Program-made: the position numbers and the translations under genes | The notes under the pieces: generated by a model | Told to the model about the DNA's origin: nothing | The model's input: the letters and a program-made list of their open reading frames with translations, nothing else | Database searches by the model: none | Source of the DNA: Nitrososphaera sp. | GTDB lineage: Archaea; Thermoproteota; Nitrososphaeria; Nitrososphaerales; Nitrososphaeraceae | NCBI RefSeq assembly: GCF_013388945.1 | Contig: NZ_JACAEH010000019.1 | Span: forward strand, 1-36,979 | Direction of reading: 5' to 3' | Length of the DNA: 36,979 nt | Part shown: piece after piece, positions 29,481 through 36,065 of the stretch | Layout: each line of letters begins with the position of its first letter | Position numbering within the stretch: the first letter of the stretch is position 1

Positions 29481-30566
29481 TTATGTTATTTCTTGCAATC
29501 CTCTTTCTCGCAGAACCTTGTTTAGGATGGTCAAGTCATAGATTTCCGAGAGGTCCGGTTTCTGCCTTAGATAGCCCAAATCGTAAGCGGCGTTTGCCGA
29601 CTCGACAAGCGAATCTTTGATTGGATCGTAAGTAAGTTTTAACCTAGAGAGGGCGTCTTTGAATTCGTCATCTGGGATCGTCTTGCCGGTCAGAACCTGC
29701 AGCTGTTCGTTAAAGACTCTACGGGCCTCGTCAGGATGCGAATTTATCCAGTTTGTTTCGTCAATGTGCGCCTTGATCAGCTTTTCTATAACATCGGGGT
29801 TCTGGTTCAGATACTCTGTACGCACAATGATATGCGCTGTTACAAAGTCTCCGTTCGGCCACAGGTCTCGCTCGTCTAAGAATATGCTAGCGTTTGCTTC
29901 CTTGACGTGTTTGGCTACCCATGGCTCTGGAACCCAAGCGCCATCAATATCTTTCTTTACTAGCAGCGTAAAGATGTCTCCGTTTGATGCAGGCAGTACC
30001 TCTACATTCCCTCCATTCTCTTTTGTCTTGTAGCCGTTGTCAAGAAGGTACTTGCGCAGCGCGACATCCTGCGTATTACCCAGCTGGGGCGACGAGAATT
30101 TCTTGCCTGCAAAGTCTGCAACCGAGTTAATCCCTGCATCATTTCTTACAACAAAGGATGCGCCGCCGCTTGCAGCCCCTGCCACTATGCGCAACGCCTT
30201 ACCTTCAGATTGAACATAGCCGTTGATTGCAGGGTTTGGTCCGATGTATGTCACGTCTATCTGGTTTGCAAAGAGTGCTTCTATGGCAGATGGACCTGCG
30301 TTGAAGATCTGGGTTTTCACCTCAATGTTACTTCCAAGGGCCTTCTGAAAGTCACCGTTTCCAAGGCCTATGACCGCCTGTGCATGAGTGAGGTTAGGGA
30401 AATACCCTATCCTTACCGTTTTCTGCTGTGCTGGTTCAGCAGCGGTCGTTGGGTTGTTGGTTGCAGTGTTTGTACTGCCAGTCGATGTCGCGAGTAGCGG
30501 AACCGACGTGAAAATGACCGCTATGATTATGGCCGCGGCGATGCCAAACTTTAGCTTGTTGTTCAT
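29481..30566 (-). CDS. ABC transporter substrate-binding protein, SsuA/TauA/NrtA-like
   Basis: The 361-residue protein has a signal/anchor at residues 6-27, a Thr/Asn-rich linker (STNTATNNPTTAAEPAQQ) typical of archaeal surface binding proteins, then a periplasmic-binding type II domain: VRIGYFPNLTHAQAVIGLGNGDF, FNAGPSAIEALFANQIDVTYIGPNPAINGYVQS, GASFVVRNDAGINSVADFAGKKFSSPQLGNTQDVALRKYL and DIDGAWVPEPWVAKHV. These are the SsuA/TauA/NitT hallmarks. The ligand is an oxyanion or sulfonate; aliphatic sulfonate is favoured by the neighbouring ComA-like gene. It is divergent from that gene across a 157-base spacer with repeated motifs. Confidence 0.93.
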   Translation of the reverse strand: MNNKLKFGIAAAIIIAVIFTSVPLLATSTGSTNTATNNPTTAAEPAQQKTVRIGYFPNLTHAQAVIGLGNGDFQKALGSNIEVKTQIFNAGPSAIEALFANQIDVTYIGPNPAINGYVQSEGKALRIVAGAASGGASFVVRNDAGINSVADFAGKKFSSPQLGNTQDVALRKYLLDNGYKTKENGGNVEVLPASNGDIFTLLVKKDIDGAWVPEPWVAKHVKEANASIFLDERDLWPNGDFVTAHIIVRTEYLNQNPDVIEKLIKAHIDETNWINSHPDEARRVFNEQLQVLTGKTIPDDEFKDALSRLKLTYDPIKDSLVESANAAYDLGYLRQKPDLSEIYDLTILNKVLRERGLQEIT

Positions 30567-30588
30567 GGGTTGATTCGCCGTCTGTTAG

Positions 30589-30715
30589 GGTTAATACTGC
30601 TCTTGAAGATGCAAGAAATGCAAGATACATGCAAAATCCTAGTAGAAATCGACGTCAAAGTGCAGAATCCGCACAGTTAGCAAGTTCAAAATATGCGCAT
30701 AAACTGCATATGCAT
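30589..30715. promoter_or_regulatory. Divergent promoter and operator-like repeats between the binding-protein and ComA-helix genes
   Basis: AGTATTAACC (minus strand, 30589-30598) is the likely TATA box of the binding-protein gene, and GCATAAAC (30697-30704) that of the ComA-helix gene. Between them ATGCAA occurs at 30609, 30618 and 30629. Palindromes ATGCGCAT (30693-30700) and TGCATATGCA (30705-30714) flank and overlap the plus-strand TATA. The shared ATGC core suggests binding sites of one dimeric regulator, plausibly the winged-helix protein encoded next to it. Confidence 0.5.
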
Positions 30716-30723
30716 GTACAGAA

Positions 30724-31710
30724 TTGCTTGAAGATTACGCCAAGAACAGGGTGGACGGCAAAAAGCCGAGAAAGGAAGGGAGGACCTACGTCATTGACAA
30801 GTTGCAGGGCCTTGATAAGGAGAACTTTGAAGCGATAGCCCCTTTCGTCGATGCGGTCAAGATCTATGGCGTTCTCCCCCTTTTGTTGCCTGAACAGGTA
30901 TTGCAGAAGAAGATAAAATTTTACCAAGACCTTGGCGTAAAAGTCTCCACCGGTAGTACCATTTCTGAATACATGGTAGCGGAAAACGCGTTCGACAAGT
31001 TTGTAGCGGCTGCAGCTAGAATAGGATTTGACATCATAGAAATCGGCGAGAACAGTCTTGACTTAACTTTTGAACAAAAGAAAAAGGTTACTGACACCAT
31101 TTTGGCCAAGAACCTAGAATTTCAATGGAAGGTGGGCAAAAAAGACCCGCGCCACCAGCTATCCATAGACTCTCTGGCAGCAAAGGTTGATGAGGCAGTC
31201 AAGCTAGGATCGGACAAGGTTGTGCTCGAAGCCAACGAGGGCGTTAACGTTGGCATATACGATGAAAAGGGAGCGATCAAGTGGAACTTTGTTGGAGCGC
31301 TTACTGCAAAATTTCCTCCAAACACTTTCATCTTTGAAGCGCCGCTTGAACATCAGCAGTCTGCCCTGATCGCAGAATTCGGTCAGAGAGTGAACCTTGC
31401 TGAGATCCATGTCGATGCTGTATCGTCAATAGAATCTCAAAGGAGGGGATTCCCTACAAAGGCGTCCTTCAGTGTGTCTTACTTGCGCAAAGAGCCCGAA
31501 GGAGGCCCGGGTGCAAAATTCGTCTATTTCATAATCAAGACTAGGCACCCTATAGACCAGGTTCAGATCATGGAGATGACGAGGCTGCCACGAAGGACTG
31601 TACAAAGCGCAATAGACGAGCTCAAGAGCCAAGGGTTGGTAATAGAAAGAAGTAGTCTCGACGATGCCAGAAAGAAGGTTTACAGTCCGGTGCAGTCAGT
31701 ATGGCTGTAG
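30724..31710 (+). CDS. ComA-like phosphosulfolactate synthase fused to a winged-helix domain
   Basis: The 328-residue protein starts at TTG 30724; a stop at 30700 in the same frame rules out a longer form. Residues 1-250 match phosphosulfolactate synthase (ComA), which adds sulfite to PEP in coenzyme M synthesis: KPRKEGRTYVIDKLQGL, STGSTISEYM, GFDIIEIGENSLDL, WKVGKKDPRHQ, KVVLEANEGVNVGIYDEKG, FIFEAPLEHQQSALI, RVNLAEIHVDAVSSIESQRRG. The usual KFGWGTS segment is KIYGVLPLL, so activity may be altered. Residues 262-328 are an added winged helix with recognition helix RLPRRTVQSAIDELKSQGLVIERS. It is divergent from a sulfonate-type binding protein. A sulfur-sensing regulator evolved from an enzyme is the likeliest reading (inference). 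Confidence 0.88.
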   Translation: MLEDYAKNRVDGKKPRKEGRTYVIDKLQGLDKENFEAIAPFVDAVKIYGVLPLLLPEQVLQKKIKFYQDLGVKVSTGSTISEYMVAENAFDKFVAAAARIGFDIIEIGENSLDLTFEQKKKVTDTILAKNLEFQWKVGKKDPRHQLSIDSLAAKVDEAVKLGSDKVVLEANEGVNVGIYDEKGAIKWNFVGALTAKFPPNTFIFEAPLEHQQSALIAEFGQRVNLAEIHVDAVSSIESQRRGFPTKASFSVSYLRKEPEGGPGAKFVYFIIKTRHPIDQVQIMEMTRLPRRTVQSAIDELKSQGLVIERSSLDDARKKVYSPVQSVWL

Positions 31711-31790
31711 TCTCTATGCAGGAACCGCACATTTCGCGCTTTACAGGCGCATTTGACGATGAATAAATCCTGTGCAACCTACAATATACC

Positions 31791-32057
31791 ATGTTTGACG
31801 CATCTACCATAACACCAAGACAGACAGCCGAACGCGCGAATTTTATAATCTGCAACGAATGCTTTTGGTGCGCCTCATTGCTCGGCATTAAATCCGTTAT
31901 TAAGGAATGTCCCTCCTGCCGCAAGAGTTCCGTAGAATCCATGCCAATCTTTCGTGATGAGAGATACACGGTCGATTACAACACTAGTACTGGAATAGTG
32001 CTAGAGTTTTCACTGGCAAGTAGGAAAAGTTTTGTGGCATCCGAGCATCATGGGTAG
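31791..32057 (+). CDS. Small zinc-ribbon protein, 88 residues
   Basis: The protein starts at ATG 31791, with TATA-like GAATAAATCC about 20-30 bases upstream. It has two cysteine pairs, ICNECFWCASLLG and KECPSCRKSSVE, making one probable zinc ribbon (residues 21-45), then a beta-rich tail (PIFRDERYTVDYNTSTGIVLEFSL). Short proteins like this are often seen on archaeal mobile elements or as small regulators. The stop overlaps the next start by eight bases. Family not recognised. Confidence 0.7.
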   Translation: MFDASTITPRQTAERANFIICNECFWCASLLGIKSVIKECPSCRKSSVESMPIFRDERYTVDYNTSTGIVLEFSLASRKSFVASEHHG

Positions 32058-32208
32058 TGCAACTTGTTATAACAAAATAAGCTGCAGAGCGTGTGGCCAG
32101 AGACTCATCGTAACAAAGGTCTGTAGTTATTGTGGAGAACCAGTTAATTGGGAATGTAGTGGCTGTTCATATGTTGATGATTCATCACATAGCCATGGTG
32201 GGGTATAG
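32050..32208 (+). CDS. Cys-rich miniprotein with three CxxC pairs, 52 residues
   Basis: The ATG (32050) lies inside the end of the preceding zinc-ribbon gene (eight-base overlap), implying coupled translation. The protein reads ISCRACGQRLIVTKVCSYCG, then NWECSGCSYVDDSSHSHGG: three CxxC pairs plus a His-rich end, a compact zinc-binding domain of the double-zinc-ribbon style. Its low G+C matches the island. Function unknown; nucleic-acid binding or a partner of the neighbouring zinc-ribbon protein are possibilities. Confidence 0.65.
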   Translation: MGSATCYNKISCRACGQRLIVTKVCSYCGEPVNWECSGCSYVDDSSHSHGGV

Positions 32209-32234
32209 AAATCAGCCGCATACCCACCAGAACT

Positions 32235-33584
32235 CTAGACAGAAACGGTTTTAGCTGTGGCATTCAGGCTGAGAGTATCAAATTTGACATGTATGGACTT
32301 GGCTATCTGTGCTTTGATATGCTCAGGGATGCCCCCGTAACACTTGTTCAAGACTTCGGTATTTTCCCATCCTCCTAAGCTTGCAACGTATGCAAGTGAC
32401 CAATTAGTAGCCGCTAGATAATACTGTGCCATTGTATGCCTGAACAAATGCAAAGGATGTCCGTTAAAGTATAGCCCGTCTCCTAGTGCGTATATTCTTG
32501 TCTTTTCATTTAGCCAGCTTCTTCTATCAAGCTCTGCAAATATTTTCTTAAACCTGACAGCCATTCTTGACATAAAGTAAGAAGCCTGCAGCGCATTTGC
32601 CTTGTCGCTCTTGGCGTCCTCAAAAAACAAGAATTTCCTTCGCGGCAGCCTGTCACGTGCGGTCTCGACAACAGCCCTGCATTCTTCAGTTGGGTACTTG
32701 ACCCACCACTTGCCTTCTTTTGTCAGGTACCAGTCGCCGCGCTTGATCTTTGGCTCAAACTGCTCGATTCTAAATAAAGGTGAGAAAGCTATTCTATCCC
32801 AACTCATAGATGCCATTGCAAATGCCCTTGCTCCGGTATGAAGGTCGATGTTCATGAAGCTCCAAGCTTCCCAGTCGCCCTCACTCCCAAGCAGCCTGTT
32901 TACCTTGTCTATCTGGTCAGGTGTAAGCATGATGTCTTTGTACTCGCCGAGCCTCTCAGGCGTCGTTGACAGTCCGTAGCGTCTTCCTTCCCCATGAGCG
33001 AAATTGATGTTGTGAGCGGCAAGGAAACTGCGATAGGCGTTAATCGTGTTTGTTTTCTGCATCTGTGGATGAGCAGTATTGAACCATGCAAGGAAATTAT
33101 GCCAATATTCAATCGCTAGTTCCTTGCGCTTCGCGGTATCAATAGGCACACCAAAGCTTACGATAGTCTCTGGCATCAACTTTAGCTGGTCAGACATGCA
33201 GTGTACCACATTGAGAAGGTACTGGATTCTTCTCGGTGGAATCCCTCCGGATTTCAGAAACGTTATCCACTTTTGAATGCACGGGAGCTGGTTGAACGGT
33301 TCACTTTCTAACTGCCTATATTCATTTGCAAGCTGTTTTTGCAGCGAGATTACGATGTTCCCATTGGCATCACGCCTGATTCCCCACTTGCCCTCTCTAT
33401 CCATTTCTGCCAGATAGCGTGAGACAGTACTGTGGTCCTTGCCAATGTCAGTGCCTATTTCTCTAGTTGTATAGTTACCGTTCTGTATGCTTATTGCTAT
33501 AGCTTCTTTGATCTTATCCCTGTCTTTGACCTTTAGCCCCTTGACACGTAGACGGCTCTTTCTTCTTACAAATACTTGAGCCAC
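32235..33584 (-). CDS. Tyrosine recombinase (integrase) with N-terminal helix-turn-helix
   Basis: The 449-residue protein starts at GTG 33584. Residues 20-62 form a helix-turn-helix (KIKEAIAISIQNGNYTTREIGTDIGKDHSTVSRYLAEMD). The C-terminal half has the tyrosine recombinase residues: Arg253 in LHTGARAFAMASMSWD, His379-x-x-Arg382-His in HLFRH, Trp406 in LGGWEN and nucleophile Tyr416 in NKCYGG. All appear intact, so the enzyme may be active. It lies at one end of the A+T-richer block, as integrases do in genomic islands. The HTH fusion at the N-terminus is unusual for XerCD-type enzymes and may recognise the att site or regulate its own gene. Confidence 0.9.
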   Translation of the reverse strand: MAQVFVRRKSRLRVKGLKVKDRDKIKEAIAISIQNGNYTTREIGTDIGKDHSTVSRYLAEMDREGKWGIRRDANGNIVISLQKQLANEYRQLESEPFNQLPCIQKWITFLKSGGIPPRRIQYLLNVVHCMSDQLKLMPETIVSFGVPIDTAKRKELAIEYWHNFLAWFNTAHPQMQKTNTINAYRSFLAAHNINFAHGEGRRYGLSTTPERLGEYKDIMLTPDQIDKVNRLLGSEGDWEAWSFMNIDLHTGARAFAMASMSWDRIAFSPLFRIEQFEPKIKRGDWYLTKEGKWWVKYPTEECRAVVETARDRLPRRKFLFFEDAKSDKANALQASYFMSRMAVRFKKIFAELDRRSWLNEKTRIYALGDGLYFNGHPLHLFRHTMAQYYLAATNWSLAYVASLGGWENTEVLNKCYGGIPEHIKAQIAKSIHVKFDTLSLNATAKTVSV

Positions 33585-33777
33585 TAGCCATCTACCTCTT
33601 CCTTCGTATTTGCACCTAGAACTGACATAAGCAGTGACGTGGTAGGGGGATAGATATATCAGATAACAAATAATAAAGTCGGAAAAATTGTTAGTGGTAC
33701 TTGATGAGTCCTGAAGCAGATGTTTAGTGTCTGTACATTTTCAGGGCTAGCTTGAATCTTCGCGCCTGTGCAACGGT

Positions 33778-33799
33778 TTATGCAACGTTTTTGTTGCAT
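33778..33799. repeat. Right edge repeat and hairpin
   Basis: TTATGCAACGTT (33778-33789) matches the left edge repeat in 11 of 12 positions. ATGCAAC (33780-33786) and GTTGCAT (33793-33799) form a perfect seven-base stem around GTTTTT, an arrangement like a recombinase core site with inverted arms. It lies about 200 bases upstream of the recombinase start. Confidence 0.4.
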
Positions 33800-33963
33800 T
33801 GGACGCACGAAGGTGGCGATTTTCTCACATAATTATTTACAAAACCTGCATCACTGCCCAGCCTGACTTTTGGGGCAGGCGCGTATCAAATATTAAAGAA
33901 CTAACAGTCCGGCGGTTTTCCACTGGAAATGGCGGTAGAGCGCGGATATGCCTGTCCCAAAAT

Positions 33964-34008
33964 TGTAACATTTTTTCGTGCTCAAAATGCGACAAGCTGC
34001 ATCATTTT
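33964..34008. repeat. Three-arm repeat, copy 2
   Basis: Arms TGTAACATTTT (33964-33974), AAAATGCGACA (33984-33994) and TGCATCATTTT (33998-34008) sit at exactly the same spacings as in copy 1 and share the loop TTCGTGCTC. The stem is now imperfect (CATTTT/AAAATG intact, two outer mismatches). Confidence 0.75.
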
Positions 34009-34049
34009 TCTGCATCTCCACTGGAAACGATGCCTCCAAAGCTGGCAGG

Positions 34050-34562
34050 CTACTCTATAACCGCAAGCACGTCGTTTCTTGAAACGCTTGCGCCCTGCTT
34101 GACCTTTATCTCCTTCAGGTGGCCGTCCCTGTGCGCCTTTACCGCAACCTGCATCTTCATCGATTCCAGGACTACAATGACGTCGCCCTTCTTGACGTCG
34201 GTTCCCGCCTGTGCCGGGATGTTCACGACCCTGCCTGGGATCTGGCTTGCCAAGTTCCTGTCACCGCCGCCGGCCCCGCCAAGCGCCGACGCCTTTTCCA
34301 AAACTTCTGTGAGCTTGGAATGCTTTTTGACAGTTATCGGCTGGCCGTCCAGCATTATTCTTATCTCGGCGCTCCCCGAGTTGAGCACCTTTGCGTGGTG
34401 GAACCTGTTGTCCAGTATGAACTCAAACTCACCGCTCCCAGACTTTAACAGCTTGAGCGTGTGGTTCTTGCTGCCGATGCTGACAAGCACCGAGCCGTCG
34501 TCAGCGGTCCTCAGCACCTCGCCTTTTAGCATCTGCGCAAGATCGCCGACTTTGAACTCCAT
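34050..34562 (-). CDS. Biotin carboxyl carrier protein of acyl-CoA carboxylase
   Basis: The carrier swings carboxybiotin between biotin carboxylase and carboxyltransferase. The 170-residue protein has a beta-rich N-terminal part (residues 1-80), a Gly/Ala linker, and a biotinyl domain with the biotin site VLESMKMQV (Lys136) and KEIKVKQGASVSRNDVLAVIE. The N-terminal domain resembles those of propionyl-CoA carboxylase type carriers. Its ATG abuts the biotin carboxylase stop with no gap. In thaumarchaea one biotin-dependent complex carboxylates acetyl-CoA and propionyl-CoA in the 3-hydroxypropionate/4-hydroxybutyrate cycle. Confidence 0.94.
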   Translation of the reverse strand: MEFKVGDLAQMLKGEVLRTADDGSVLVSIGSKNHTLKLLKSGSGEFEFILDNRFHHAKVLNSGSAEIRIMLDGQPITVKKHSKLTEVLEKASALGGAGGGDRNLASQIPGRVVNIPAQAGTDVKKGDVIVVLESMKMQVAVKAHRDGHLKEIKVKQGASVSRNDVLAVIE

Positions 34563-36056
34563 CTAGAGGTTCACCCTTGCCTGCTTCCACCCTGACGACT
34601 TTGCCGGCGCGCCCTTTTTCACAAGCTCCGAGTGCAAAAGCGCGGCCGCGACTGCAGCCGACGCCTTCTCCTCGGCTTCTTTCTTGGACTCCTCGTTCAT
34701 CCTGTCAAAGACCTTGAAGCGCTCAAGGTAGTCGGTAGAAAGTTCGCCTTTTATGAAATTCTTCTCGTCCATTATGGTCTTGTAGAGCGGGATGGTGGTG
34801 TTGATACCCTCTATCACAAACTCGTCCAGAGCGTTGCGCATCCTCACGCGGGCCTCGTCAAAGTTTCTTCCCCACGTCAGGAGCTTTGCCACAAGCGAGT
34901 CGTAAAAGCCGGATACGGTGCACCCCGGGTACAGGTAGGTGTCGACCCTGACTCCTGGCCCGTAGGGTATGTTGCAGTATGGCACGGGGCCGACGGACGG
35001 CGCAAAGTCGTAGAACGGGTCCTCCGCGTTTACCCTGCACTCTATGGCGCAGCCGTTCATCTTCAGGTCCTCCTGCTTGAACGGGATCTCCTCGCCCTGC
35101 GCGACTGCCACCTGCAGCTTCACAAGGTCAAGGCCGGTGACAAGCTCGGTGACCGGATGCTCCACCTGCAGGCGGGAGTTTATCTCGATAAAGTAAAAGT
35201 TGCCCTCCGGGTCGCGCAGAAATTCTGCGGTGCCTGCGTTCAAGTAGTCAACCGCAGCTGCAGCCCTGACTGCTATTTCGCCTATGCGCTCGCGCGTCTT
35301 CTGGTCGACGACAGGCGAGGGCGACATCTCTATCAGCTTCTGGTGCCTGCGCTGTACAGAGCACTCCCTCTCGAAAAGGTGCCGGCCGTTTCCGTGCGAG
35401 TCGCGTATCAATTGAAATTCGATGTGGCGTATCCTCTGCAGGTATTTCTCCACAAAGAGCGCCGACTTGCCAAACGCCGCCTTTGACTCGGCAGACGCCA
35501 TCTCAAACTCCTGCCTGAGCTGCTTCTCGTCGTTTGCAAGCCTGATGCCCCTGCCGCCTCCGCCAAAAGCCGACTTTAGCAGCACTGGATACCCAGCCTC
35601 GTGCGCAATGTCTGCCGCCTTTTCAACGTCGCTTACTATGCCGTCGCTACCGGGCACCGTCGGGACCTTAGCCTTTTTCATGACTGCCTTGCACTTCATC
35701 TTGTCGCCGGTCAGGTCCATCGCCTTTGCCGTGGGGCCAATGAATATCATGCCGTTCTTGTCGCAGAGCTCTGGAAAGTTTTCGTTCTCTGAAAGGAAAC
35801 CATAGCCGGGGTGGATTGCATCCGCGCCTGCAGCCTTGGCGGTTTCGACTATTTTTGCCATGTTCAGGTAGCTTTGCGCCGGCGCCGCGGGCCCTATGTG
35901 GTAGGCCTCGTCGGCCCTCTTTACGTGGACTGCGCGCACGTCCTCGTCAGAGTATACTGCAATCGACTTTATCCCAAGCTCCCTGCACGCCCTGATGACG
36001 CGGAGCGCTATCTCGCCCCTGTTTGCGATCAGGATGCTCGTGATTTTCTTGCCCAT
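34563..36056 (-). CDS. accC: Biotin carboxylase subunit of acetyl-/propionyl-CoA carboxylase
   Basis: The 497-residue ATP-grasp enzyme carboxylates biotin with bicarbonate and ATP. It has SILIANRGEIALRVIRACRELG, YGFLSENENFPELC, the glycine-rich ATP loop PVLLKSAFGGGGRGIRL, the conserved HIEFQLIRDSHGNGRHLFERECSVQRRHQKLIEMSP, and FYFIEINSRLQVEHPVTELVTGLDLVKLQ. The C-terminal region includes ALDEFVIEGINTTIPLYKTIM. About 45 extra residues at the end (Glu/Lys/Ala-rich) go beyond the bacterial AccC length and may contact the partner. The gene lies nine bases after the carboxyltransferase stop. Confidence 0.97.
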   Translation of the reverse strand: MGKKITSILIANRGEIALRVIRACRELGIKSIAVYSDEDVRAVHVKRADEAYHIGPAAPAQSYLNMAKIVETAKAAGADAIHPGYGFLSENENFPELCDKNGMIFIGPTAKAMDLTGDKMKCKAVMKKAKVPTVPGSDGIVSDVEKAADIAHEAGYPVLLKSAFGGGGRGIRLANDEKQLRQEFEMASAESKAAFGKSALFVEKYLQRIRHIEFQLIRDSHGNGRHLFERECSVQRRHQKLIEMSPSPVVDQKTRERIGEIAVRAAAAVDYLNAGTAEFLRDPEGNFYFIEINSRLQVEHPVTELVTGLDLVKLQVAVAQGEEIPFKQEDLKMNGCAIECRVNAEDPFYDFAPSVGPVPYCNIPYGPGVRVDTYLYPGCTVSGFYDSLVAKLLTWGRNFDEARVRMRNALDEFVIEGINTTIPLYKTIMDEKNFIKGELSTDYLERFKVFDRMNEESKKEAEEKASAAVAAALLHSELVKKGAPAKSSGWKQARVNL

Positions 36057-36065
36057 CTTGCTCCC

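Larger units (their letters stand above)
33585..34049. other. 465-base gene-free stretch between recombinase and biotin carrier genes
   Basis: No convincing gene is seen. From the recombinase side it holds a TATA-like GATATATCTA on the minus strand (33651-33660, giving a longish leader), the hairpin at 33780-33799, a TCCACTGGAAA direct repeat (about 33919-33929 and 34016-34026), and the second copy of the three-arm repeat (33964-34008). The change from A+T-rich to G+C-rich sequence occurs near 33800. An open frame over 33799-34566 on the plus strand is mostly antisense to the biotin carrier gene and is not supported. Confidence 0.6.

Noticed and set aside
30609-30714. ATGCAA repeats considered as a CRISPR-like array
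   Set aside because: Units are only six bases, with nine- to eleven-base spacing and no cas genes; operator sites are a better explanation. No CRISPR array was seen in the window.
33799-34566. Plus-strand open frame of 255 codons
   Set aside because: Its larger part is antisense to the biotin carrier gene, and its first part covers the gene-free repeat region; composition does not support coding.
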